Source: Entophlyctis helioformis (lineage: Eukaryota > Chytridiomycota > Chytridiomycetes > Chytridiales > Chytriomycetaceae). Taken from it: 64,000 nt of DNA. Numbering within the stretch: position 1 is the first letter of the stretch; each line of letters starts with the position of its first letter. The position numbers were made by a program, and so were the translations under genes. Below the pieces are notes generated by a model. The model was not told where the DNA came from and did no database searches. It was given only the letters and a program-made list of their open reading frames with translations. Shown here piece after piece: positions 36,595 through 45,444 of this stretch. Location of the stretch: assembly GCA_025526915.1 (NCBI GenBank), contig JAHLKH010000039.1, positions 109,877 through 173,876 of the forward strand, in the 5' to 3' direction.

Positions 36595-38211
36595 TCAGCT
36601 ATCAGTACAACAGATGGCCGACTCCAGCCAATGGCACCATCTCCAAGAGCCTTTCCAGTGTCGATCGCACTTCCGCAAGTCATTCACACACGTTTCATTC
36701 GGATCCAAAGGGGTATGCCCAACCGTGCCAGCATCAGAGAGTTTCAGAGAGCAGCCATGCCGTGATCGCTGTGGGATGGCTGCGCAACCAGGCGACCACG
36801 TGCATGTGTCCATTCGCAACGGCAGCCAGCAGTGCACGCGGGTGCATCCTTCCGTGCGGTTGGCATGCAGCCACTGCACAACATGCAGGTGTCCGTTTGC
36901 AGCAGCCAGATCCATCGCATCGGTCGTGCAGCCTTCCGTGCGGTTGGCGTGCAGCCACTGCACCACCTCGAGATGCCCTGTCCACGCTGCCCAGTCCATC
37001 GCCTTTGTCGTGCATCCTTCGGTGCGGTTGGCGTGCAGGAACTTGACGACGTCGAGATGCCCATACTGCGCAGCGCGGTCCATCGCGTCGGTCGTGCATC
37101 CTTCGGTGCGGTTCTCGTGCAGCCACTGCACCACAGCCAGACGGCCGCTCCATGCTGCGCCATTCATCGCAAGAACAGTTGCGCCTTCTGTCCGGTTGGC
37201 GTGAAGCCACTGGAGCACGTGCATACTGCCGCCGCCTGCCGCGTTGTCCATCGCCCATGTCGTGCATCCTTCTGTCCGATGCGTGTGGAGCCACTTGATC
37301 ATGTCCAAGTGTCCGTTCCATGCCGTCTCGTTCAGCGCCGTGACCGTGCATCCTTCCGGCCGGTTGGCACTGAGCCACTGCACCATCTCCAAGTGTCCAC
37401 TGCCTGCCGCATTGTCGATGGCCTTGGTCGTGCATGACTGGCTGCCCGCCCAGTGCAGCATCTGGATCTGTGGCAGGTATCCGAACTTGGCGGCGAGATC
37501 CATCACATGGTCGTCGTTCCATGTGGTGTAGTGCTGCAGCTGCAGTCCGCAGTGATCGACCAGGTGCTTGAGCAGCGTCAGGTGTCCGAAGCGCAGCGCG
37601 TGCCAGCCGAGCGAGATGGGGTGCGACATGTCGAGCAGATCAGTCCATGCACGGCGCATGGGAACCTGGCGCAGGTGGTAGACGAGATCCATCGGACGAG
37701 GAGCGTCGACGGCCTTGTACGTGTTGAGCTGGCGGTCGACCTTGGCGTACTCGGCCTCGTTGTTCTTGGCAGGGAACAGCGCGCACAGGCGGCGGTACAT
37801 GGAGCGCGACTGCACATCAACGAGTTCCCTGACAGGCACGTCGATGGCTGGCAGCAGACGCAGATCGCCGTGCCAGTCCAGGATGAATGCCTCGCGCCAC
37901 AGGTCTCGCTTGTCCTTGGCGGTGAGCTGGGCGGCCGTCTTGCCATGGAACGCCTGAAGGTTGTTGATGTGGCGGGTGAGCGGACTGACGAAGCGGAACA
38001 CGTGCAGCTGGATCTCTGCCGGCAGCCTGTCCCAGAGACTTGATCCGTACGGCAACGGCTGTCCGTGTGGCTCATTGCGTTGGATTTGAAGCAGGTCTTG
38101 ACTCTTGGCACTGGCAGCTGCAGGCTGCAGGCTGGCTTGGGGATCACCAGAGGATTCTCCCCCTATTGTGTTTTGGCACATTGCTGTCGTCCTTGTCAGT
38201 TTGGCTGGCAT
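36595..38211 (-). CDS. F-box-like/ankyrin protein of the EGCT-repeat family, copy A
   Basis: One intronless frame of 538 codons from ATG 38211. Residues 60-75 (WDRLPAEIQLHVFRFV) resemble an F-box. The next 130 residues are a conserved head (DKRDLWREAFILDWHGDLRLLP, SRSMYRRLCALFP). From about 235 there are about eight ankyrin-type repeats of 32-33 residues around [19 protein letters not shown]. Compared with the near-identical copy at 62982-64000, this copy lacks a base near 36840 and another near 36757, which changes the last 80 residues; in the other frame the family ending (AAVANGHMHVVAWL) and a stop at 36744 are present. The true end is probably 36744. Ankyrin domains bind proteins; a substrate-adaptor role is inferred. 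Confidence 0.8.
   Translation of the reverse strand: MPAKLTRTTAMCQNTIGGESSGDPQASLQPAAASAKSQDLLQIQRNEPHGQPLPYGSSLWDRLPAEIQLHVFRFVSPLTRHINNLQAFHGKTAAQLTAKDKRDLWREAFILDWHGDLRLLPAIDVPVRELVDVQSRSMYRRLCALFPAKNNEAEYAKVDRQLNTYKAVDAPRPMDLVYHLRQVPMRRAWTDLLDMSHPISLGWHALRFGHLTLLKHLVDHCGLQLQHYTTWNDDHVMDLAAKFGYLPQIQMLHWAGSQSCTTKAIDNAAGSGHLEMVQWLSANRPEGCTVTALNETAWNGHLDMIKWLHTHRTEGCTTWAMDNAAGGGSMHVLQWLHANRTEGATVLAMNGAAWSGRLAVVQWLHENRTEGCTTDAMDRAAQYGHLDVVKFLHANRTEGCTTKAMDWAAWTGHLEVVQWLHANRTEGCTTDAMDLAAANGHLHVVQWLHANRTEGCTRVHCWLPLRMDTCTWSPGCAAIPQRSRHGCSLKLSDAGTVGHTPLDPNETCVNDLRKCDRHWKGSWRWCHWLESAICCTDS
36610..37760. repeat. Direct segmental duplicate, copy 1 (partner at 62846-64000)
   Basis: 1151 bases that match 62846-64000 (1155 bases) almost perfectly by eye, same orientation, 26.2 kb apart. 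The copy 2 match runs off the right window edge. Length differences are four single bases, all absent here: CC versus CCC (about 36679), GGGG versus GGGGG (about 36711), G versus GG (about 36757), and one base near 36840. Confidence 0.9.
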
Positions 38212-38694
38212 TGCTGTTGTGTGGATGCATGCCTGAACAGAAGCCTTGACCCGAGGCTTTTTATAGCCATAACGCCGTCATATCATCCTTCATGTCATAT
38301 CACGCATGTACCAAGACGTTCTGCTGTCATCTGCATTGGCTCCTGCCATCAAACACAACCAGGAGTGATGCCACATGACGCAGTGTCATATCACGGCATT
38401 CATCTTGTCATATGACCGTGCTTCTCGGAGTGTGTCACAGCACCGTCATATCACGGGTCTGGCATTCAGTCGTGGCAGCTGCTGTGGCTCGCAGTGCCCG
38501 TTGTCAAGGCTGTGAGTATGCGTGACGACGAGACGCCTTGTTTCCTTTTCCCATTCCTTTGTTCTCTTGCGAGTGGCTCGCCTCGTTGTGCCTGGACAGC
38601 CACGCCACAGCCGACCATCAGATCCTGCCACTGTTTGTCATTTTGCACACATAGTGTATATGTATGCACAGCCCGACTTTCGGGCATGTGATGA
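38212..38694. other. Intergenic region with repeated GTCATATSA motif
   Basis: No gene supported. Five copies of a 9-base near-palindromic word, GTCATATCA (once GTCATATGA), at 38277-38285, 38294-38302, 38385-38393, 38407-38415 and 38445-38453, all in the same orientation, 65-245 bp upstream of the ankyrin start codon at 38211. No family match is known to me; a transcription-factor site array is inferred. Confidence 0.55.
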
Positions 38695-38776
38695 GGGCGG
38701 ATGGCCGAGCGGTCCAAGGCGCCACGTTAAGGCCGTGGTCTCTCCGGAGGCGTGGGTTCGAATCCCACTTCGCTCA
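38695..38776 (+). tRNA. tRNA-Leu (anticodon AAG)
   Basis: An 82-nt class II tRNA. The acceptor stem GGGCGGA pairs with TTCGCTC (two G-U pairs) plus discriminator A. D-arm GCCGAGCGGTCCAAGGC; anticodon stem CCACG/CGTGG around loop TTAAGGC (anticodon AAG, read as IAG after editing, decoding CUU/CUC); a 13-nt variable arm TCTCTCCGGAGGC as expected for leucine; T-arm GTGGG TTCGAAT CCCAC. No intron. The TTTT at 38783-38786 can serve as a Pol III terminator, and the D- and T-arms carry the internal A and B boxes. Confidence 0.96.
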
Positions 38777-39506
38777 CACACCTTTTGCTCGGCTGGACAA
38801 CAGTTCCACTTGGCTGTACTTTTTGCAGCGTCCGTCTGCCACATGCACCAAGTGCAACCGCCACGCCTGTGATCATCTGCAACACCATCAGTGGTCACAA
38901 CGGCCACAACTTGTCTGGGCAAACAAACAGCGCGCTGTTGGGAAGACACCCTGTGGGATCGTTGCCAACAAGCCCGTGCCATGGCTGGTGGGTCGTGCTA
39001 TGCGAGCACTTGGAATGAAGCTTTCTTAACTTCACGTTTGGTGTGTGGTCGTGTGGGGATGGTTGGTCGTGCATACGGCTATGCAAGAGGTGTGCAAGCA
39101 AGCACGGAACAGCATCGCACACAATGCAAGACGCTGCTCGTCACATTGTCTTGTTTCCTCATCTGCGGCTTCTCTTGGTGGCACAGTTGGAAGTGATCGT
39201 CCCCAAACTCTGATCTGTGGCAATGTGTTGTCGAGTGGATGGCTGGATGGATGCAAACGGCCGTGGTTGTGGGTCTGTGGCACTGTCGCTGTGCATGAAC
39301 AAACGACCCTGCATGGCGATGCGATGATGGATGCCATGTGCTCGCGGCTGCCAGATCCTCACTTGGAATGAGATGCAGAGTCGCATGCAGCATTGGCAGC
39401 ATTGGCAAGCTGTGACAGCATGGGCTGGCAAGTGGCAGATGGCGTTTGGCGTCGACAAGCACGGCAATCACATCTTCATTCCAACGAGTGAGGCTTGGCA
39501 ATCCGT
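38777..39506. other. Intergenic region downstream of tRNA-Leu
   Basis: About 730 bases without a supportable gene. It holds the Pol III terminator run (38783-38786) and, at 38983-39028, a 46-bp sequence that recurs at 41095-41140 just upstream of the next ankyrin gene. The rest is the 3' flank of that gene; open frames show no domain. Confidence 0.5.
38983..39028 (+). repeat. 46-bp direct repeat, copy 1
   Basis: Begins GGCTGGTGGGTCGTGCTATG and ends CTTTCTTA; about 41 of 46 bases match 41095-41140 in the same orientation. The pair brackets the ankyrin gene at 39507-41056. Confidence 0.7.
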
Positions 39507-41056
39507 TCACCACTTGCTCGACGCTTGCAGTGTCTTGATGGTCGACTCGAGTTGCTTGATGGCGGCCTTGGTGGAATATCCGTGTCTCGCTTGGGCAAGC
39601 AGTGCTTGTGCCTGTTCCAGTGTGAGGCTGTCAAGCATAACATTGGCAATGGCGGCAGTCTTGGCACACATGAGTGCATCGAGTTCAACCGCGTATCCGA
39701 ATCCAACAAGTACTTCAGCATCTCGGCATTGCCCGCCCTGGCTGTCGTCTCAACTGCGATGTCTGTTGTTCGAACGCCTTTGGAGTGCATGTACTTGACA
39801 ACGTCCAAGCGTCCCCAGCTGATGGCGAGATCGATTGTGGCGGATGTGCATGCTTCACCACAGGCTTCGTGCAACCACTGCACCACGTCAAGGCGGCCAA
39901 GGCCTGTAGCATAGAGCATCGCCTCTGTGTGCATCCCTCCGTCCTGTTGGCATGCAGCCACTTGACGACATGCAGATGACCGTTGCCAGCCGCGCCATTC
40001 ATCGCCTGCTTCGTGCATCCTTCCGTCCTGTTCTCGTTAGCCACTTGACGACATGCAGATGGCCGTTTCCGGCAGCAGAGTCCATGGCTTCAGTCGTGCA
40101 TGCCGTCACACCAAGATCAAACAAGAACTGCACAACATCGAAATGTCCATATCGTGCTGCTTGATCGATGCGCCGCGCCAGTACGCGCTTGTCGCAGCTT
40201 TCTTGGCCATCCAGCCTTTGAGGTCTTGTACTTGTTGTCGAGATACTTGAGCAGATCGAGGCATCCAAAGCGGATGGCCATGCGAGCGAGTGTGATCGGA
40301 TCGAAAAGTCGACCAGATCGAACCAGCCGTGCCGCATGGGAATGAGAAGCAACCGGCGGTCGTTCCCGTAAGATGTACCAAACGAGTCGTCGTAGTCGTT
40401 GTCGTATGCGTCGCTTCTCGCATATGAGGGCTCGGTGTACTTTGGGAAGCGCACGCACAGGCGGCCGTACATGGAGCGAGAGTGTGCAAGGAGCAGTCCA
40501 TTGTCGGCCATCAGCTCAACGTCAGGCAGCCGAGCCAGATCGCCCTGCCAGTCCATCTTGAACGCATCGATCCACAGCTGCCGCTGGTCGCTTCGTCGAG
40601 TGTGTCCTTGTCGCCGAGCAGGCCGCACAGGAAGCGAGTGAGAAGGCCGGCGTGCTTGAGGATCATGGCGTGGATCTCGGCGGGCTTGCGGTCCCAGTGG
40701 CTTCTGCCAAAGGCGAGGTCGCCGGTGGCTGGCAGCACTACATAGCGAGGCACAACTAGCTGTGCAGTCGCAGCTGCTGCTGTCTTGAGTCGCTTGGCTG
40801 GCGGCTGTCCTGGCTGTCCTGGCTGTCCTTGCTCGACGGCTTGGCTGCCACTCGCTCCAACGACCTGCTCGACCACAGCCGGCTGTTCGTCGCTGGCTGC
40901 TGCTGTTGCGTCTGCGTTGTCTACTGTCTGCGTTGTCGTCATCGTCACAGCTGCTTGCTCGCTTTGTGGTTGTCCGGACAAGATCCGCTCGACGCGATCG
41001 TCCAACAAGTGCCACTGAAACGCACGAGAATGTGGGACATCCACACGGCATGCCAT
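39507..41056 (-). CDS. F-box-like/ankyrin protein of the EGCT-repeat family, copy B, frame-broken
   Basis: A divergent relative of the 36.6 kb ankyrin gene. From ATG 41056: disordered N-terminus, then the family head ([52 protein letters not shown]), [80 protein letters not shown]. The C-terminus is a helical tail ([20 protein letters not shown]) with stop at 39507-39509. The frame must change six times: near 40595, 40300, 40200, 40043, 39925 and 39705, all but one as missing bases. Each side reads as family sequence with no internal stops in the right frame, so consensus errors are likelier than decay, but a young pseudogene cannot be excluded. Confidence 0.65.
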
Positions 41057-41094
41057 GATGCACAGTGTGGCTGGCGTGGTGAGCTTGGCGTGCA

Positions 41095-41140
41095 GGCTGG
41101 TGGGGCATGCTATGCGAGCACTTGGATTGAGGTTTTCTTA
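41095..41140 (+). repeat. 46-bp direct repeat, copy 2
   Basis: Matches 38983-39028; lies 39 bp upstream of the start codon of ankyrin copy B, so it may be part of its promoter. Confidence 0.7.
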
Positions 41141-41247
41141 TACAATCACAACGCCACAACACTCCAACGCTTGTCGGCTATATATGCTGGTCATTCATTT
41201 TTCAAGAGTCGCTTGTGTTTGAGCGGGAAGTCATTGCAAAGGAGCAG

Positions 41248-42500
41248 TTAGTCACGGGGAGGACGGTCGTAGGGCTTGGATGCACTACGACGGTCGTCGC
41301 CGCCGTACGAGCGACGCTCGCCGCCACCGCGGCTGCCCGAGTCGTAGTCGCGACGGCCGCCGCCAGACGAACGCTCACGGTCGCCATAGTCACGGCGAGG
41401 TCCACGGTCACCGCCACGGTCGCCGCCAAAGTCGCGGCCACTGCCATAGTCGCGGCCACCACCACGGCCACCACGGAAGCCACCGCCACCGCCCTCACGA
41501 CGGGTTCCCGAGGCGAGATCGACGCGGATGGTGCGACCGTCGAGGTCCTGGTCCTTCATGCCCTCGACAGCCGACTCGGCGTCCTTGGGCTCCTCGAACT
41601 CGACAAAGCCGAAACCCTTGGAGCGGCCTGGTGGTCGGTTGGTCGGTCGTGTGAACGCGCGAGTTACCGTGGGCAAGCGAAGAAAAGCGATCGGCAATGG
41701 ATAAGCGGGATGGACAGGGGAGATGGGCGGGCACCGACACGCAGCTCAGGGAGACGCAGCTGCAAAGACGGGGGCAAAGGGAGCACACGCAAGACACGAA
41801 GCGCCGCCGAGGCAATGGTGGTGGACGTGGTGGTGGTAGACGGTGCAGTGGCCGTGGGCAGCAGCAGCAACAGCACAATGAGCCAGAAGCAGCCGAGGAA
41901 GGTACGAATGGTGCCGACTCGCAGAGACGACACCACTGGGCACGGACCAAGCGAGCAACAGGTGGGGCAGAGTTCGAGGCCGAGCGCACAAGCAACAGCG
42001 ACAGCAGTAGCAGCAGCAGCAGAGACGCTCGCAGACAGGCTAGCCAGCCAGCCCAGGCAGGCGGCGAGGGCAGCAGGAGCCAAGGGGCGGCCGCACTGAA
42101 ACGTTCCGTCCATCGCTGCACGGCCAGGGCGAGCTTGTCTCACGGGCGGTTGGGCAGCCGCACCGGCGAGAGAGAGCAGGTGCAGACAAGCGGCACGCAC
42201 AGCCAGGCAGCAGCCAGCGAGAGCAGCAGCCAGCGAGAGCAGCGTCCGCAGCAACCGCAAGTGTCTCACACGACTCCGGCAAGGGTCTCACGCAGCGCAT
42301 CACCGACCATCACAACGAGACGCAGCACAGACGCAGCAGGCGGCTCAGAGCATCACAGGAGGGCAGAGGGCCGAACCTGTTTCGCGGTCGAGAATGACCG
42401 AGGCCGAGATGACGCGGCCGTACTCCTCGAAGCGGGCACGGAGCGAGTCGTCGGTGGTGCTCCACGAGAGACCGCCGCAGAAAACCTTGGAAGAAGCCAT
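41248..42500 (-). CDS. Glycine-rich RRM RNA-binding protein
   Basis: Two exons: 42500-42377 and 41627-41248; 167 aa. One RRM: RNP2 VFCGGL (residues 6-11), WSTTDDSLRARFEEYG, RNP1 KGFGFVEF just after the intron, AVEGMKDQDLDGRTIRVD. The C-terminal half is an RGG/GY-rich tail (GGGFRGGRGGGRDYG, then repeated RDYG/GGDRG). This layout (single RRM plus glycine-rich tail) is that of the CIRBP/GRP7 class, which bind mRNA in stress and temperature responses. The single intron, 749 nt (42376-41628), is roughly ten times the local norm and splits the RRM at the same place as in many such genes. A TTGGA pentanucleotide repeat abuts the start codon. Confidence 0.9.
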
Positions 42501-42527
42501 TTGGATTGGATTGGATTGGATTGGATA
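42500..42527. repeat. TTGGA pentanucleotide repeat in RRM leader
   Basis: Five tandem TTGGA units (TCCAA on the mRNA strand) immediately 5' of the RRM start codon, within its untranslated leader. Confidence 0.8.
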
Positions 42528-42603
42528 GGGAAAGGACAGAAATAGTGCTGTTGAACGCAATATACTGTATCGCAAAACGACGAAAAAAGTATCGCGCACA
42601 TAA

Positions 42604-42750
42604 GGTCACGTGCTCTCCACGTGACACGACTTTTACGCAGCCACATCCCGCATCGATTCGTTGAACCAACGATCCCACACACTTGCTGGTTGGTTGGTGG
42701 CATGCTCGCAGCCGTGCGTCGCCCACTGGCCGCCCATGCACGCTGCTGAC
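42604..42750 (+). promoter_or_regulatory. 150-bp promoter repeat, copy 1, in a divergent promoter
   Basis: Between RRM (start 42500, minus) and USP22/UBP8 (start 42812, plus). Two CACGTG boxes (42607-42612, 42618-42623), then a TTTTACG block, ACATCCCGCATCGATTCGTT, CTTGCTGGTTGGTTGG and CCCACTGGCCGCCCATGCAC. The reverse complement of 50218-50367 matches over its whole length at roughly 90% by eye. Confidence 0.75.
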
Positions 42751-42811
42751 TATTGTGGACCGGCATGGCACGCCGACCAGATCGATCCCACAACCGGAAC
42801 ACTCTGCTCGA

Positions 42812-45359
42812 ATGGCCGACGCACCGGCCCTGCTCTGCACGCCGCTGACCATCCACCGTGCCCACAACGACACCGTCACGCACGGCTGCCCGCATCTGGG
42901 CCTGCTCAAGACAACGCCCGTGCCGGCCTCGGGCGGCTCGCCCGCTTCGTCTGCGGCCGCCGAGCTGTTCGAGGCCTATCGCTGCTGCGTGCGCTACTCG
43001 CTGACCTACCGCAGCCGCTTCCAGCTCCACATCCACAAGAAGGGCAAGGAGTTCCGCGCCATGGTCGCTGTCGACGACGACGAGGCCGCTGCCCAGGCTG
43101 CGCAGTCTGCCCACGGCGGATCTTCCGTCGCTGCCGCTGCTGCTTCCGCTGCCGCCGCCGGGCCTGGCTCTGCATCCTCCTCGACCGCTGGGCCCGCCTC
43201 GGCCGGCCACGTCGAAGGCAGCACGAGCGGTGGCCCGGCATCGGGAGGCGCGCCAGCCACGGGATCGGCAACACCTCTGTCGGCCACAGACGCATCCGCT
43301 GCGGCTGCCTCGGCGGTCCGCAAGCGCAAGCGGCCCACCAACAACACGGCGATCGAGCGCATCATCCACGCTGCCGACAAGCTGCCCACGCCCGTGTGCT
43401 GCGTGTGCGACGACTTCATGTCCGCGTCGCGTCTACACGCGTGTCTGCAGTGCGTCTTTCTGGGGTGCTGGAAGGACAAGCACATCCATGCCCACATGGC
43501 CTCGCGGTCGCACACGTTTGCGATGGACTTTGTGCACTGCAGCGTCTACTGCGCCAAATGCAAGGACTATGTCTACGATCTCGACCTCGAGCATGTCTTA
43601 AACGCCGAAAAGTCGCGCATTGACATGCTGATTGCCCGTGTCAAAGGTGAGTTTTTGGCGCCATCCATGCTATGGCCGCGACTGTCCGGCGTACTGATTT
43701 TGGCTGTCCTGCAGAGCCCAATTTGCGCCGCATTACGTACCAGGAATGGTCGCCGTCTCCAGCCGAAGTCTCGCAGATCCAGAAACACTCGCGTTTGCAG
43801 CCCTGCTCTGGTCTGCGCGGCCTGCGCAACATGGGTTCGACCTGCTTCATGAACACCATCCTGCAGACCCTCATCCACAACCCGCTCCTGCGTGCCCACT
43901 TTCTGAGCGACAAGCACGACCGTGATCTGTGCCGTCCCAACAGCGGCGGCGGGTCGGGCTCGCCCTTGCCTTGCCTCGCCTGTGAAATGGACTCGCTCTT
44001 CCGCAACTTTTACAACGGCAAGACAACACCGTACGGCCCTGCCTCGTTCCTGCATGCCATGTGGATCTCCCAAAAACACTTGGCCGGGTACCAGCAGCAA
44101 GACGCACACGAATTCTTCATCTCTGTGTTGAACGAGATCCACAACAGCTGCAGCGGCGGCCCTGTCGGCACCTCGTCCCACGGACACGACAGTCTGCAGC
44201 AGTGCAAGTGCATCGTGCATCAAGTGTTTGGCGGCGTGCTCCAATCCGACGTGACCTGTCTCAAGTGTGGCAATGTCACAACGGCATCCGATCCGATCCT
44301 GGATCTGTCGCTGGATATCAAGGCCGGCGCACGGCCAGCGACGCAAAAGAAGGCGGTCAAGCGGGCAAGCGGTGTGGGTACGGCTGCATCGGCTAGTCTT
44401 GGCGGCGGCGGTGGCGACGACATTGACGAAAAAAGCCGTGCCAGCCAGCCTTACTCGTTGACGGAATGCCTGGATGGGTGAGTGCCGCCGGGCAAGTTGT
44501 GTGGACGCCTGCAAAAGCTGACTGGCCGCTACAGATTCACGCTGCCGGAGCGACTGGGAACCAACCAGTACACGTGTGCTGCATGTGGCAATACGTTCCA
44601 GGAAGCCACCAAGCAGCTGTCCATGAAGCGCCTGCCTCCCGTCCTTGCCATTCAACTCAAGGTGACACACGGCCGTGCTTTGCCGTGTGTCGTCCATGAC
44701 TCACTCACCACGGCTGCATGCGATGGACTGGATGATGCAGCGATTTGAGCATTCGGCAACGAGCTCGACCAAGATTGACACGTTTGTGCGCGTCCCAGCC
44801 GAGCTGGACATGACGCCACACACGACACGGTCTGTCAAGCTGCGTGCCAAGCTGCGTGCTGCTCGCAAGGACGCCAATCGCAAGATTCCTCTGCGCGGCA
44901 TTGCTGGCTTTGACACGATCACGTAAGGATGCCTTGCTGCACACGGAGCAGCACCTTGGACGCGCTCGTGTCATGACTGACACTGCGGGCGGATTGCAGA
45001 GATGGCATACCGACATACAAGTACTCGCTGTTTGCAATAGTCAACCACGAGGGCAAGATGGACACGGGCCACTACAAGGCATACGCAAAGTGCCGCGGCC
45101 ATGTAAGCCATGTTGCATGGACGCCATCCTCCAAGACGAAATGCCGACTGACTGCCGTGCGTGGATGGCATAGTGGTTCCTGTTTGACGACCACACCGTC
45201 ACAATCACGACACAAAAGGCGGCGCTCGAGTCCAATGGATACATGTGCTTTTATATCCGTGATAATGTCGAGTACGCGCCGTCTTCCGTGTCCGAAGTGC
45301 TCATGTCGCCCGGTGCGCCGAGTGGCACGCGGCAGTCCAGCCTGGACGATGGAGTGTAA
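42812..45359 (+). CDS. UBP8: SAGA-type ubiquitin-specific protease (USP22/Ubp8)
   Basis: Six exons: 42812-43646, 43715-44477, 44535-44661, 44741-44922, 45000-45102, 45174-45359; 731 aa, no frame breaks. N-terminal zinc-finger UBP domain: CPHLGLLK, then after a low-complexity Ala/Ser insert CCVCDDFMSASRLHACLQC, GCWKDKHIHAHMASRSHTFA and YCAKCKDYVYDLD. The catalytic domain has the Cys box GLRGLRNMGSTCFMNTILQT, QQQDAHEFFISVLNEIH, two CxxC pairs (CLKCG, CAACG), QLKRFEH and the His box DTGHYKAYAK followed by WFLFDDHTVT. The ZnF-UBP plus USP architecture and the ECLD motif mark the SAGA deubiquitinase that removes ubiquitin from histone H2B. The 70-residue Ala/Gly/Ser insert in the zinc-finger domain is unusual. 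Confidence 0.93.
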
Positions 45360-45444
45360 TCTTGCCGGTCCAACCGGCTCGCAGTCCAACCCTTGTATGA
45401 AAACCACATCCGCACTTTCTTTCTGTTTAATATCGGTACGCAAG

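Noticed and set aside
36832..37437. Long plus-strand open frame (and its twin at 62850-63677) with repeated Val-His-x-Ser and Cys-rich units
   Set aside because: It is the antisense of the ankyrin repeats; its periodicity only mirrors the 33-residue repeat on the other strand.
36830..37450. CRISPR-like regularly spaced repeats
   Set aside because: The roughly 99-bp period encodes ankyrin repeats in an open frame; units are degenerate, and the genome is eukaryotic.
39507..41056. Calling ankyrin copy B a pseudogene
   Set aside because: Its breaks are of the same single-base type as in essential genes nearby, and every segment still reads as family sequence; evidence of decay is insufficient.
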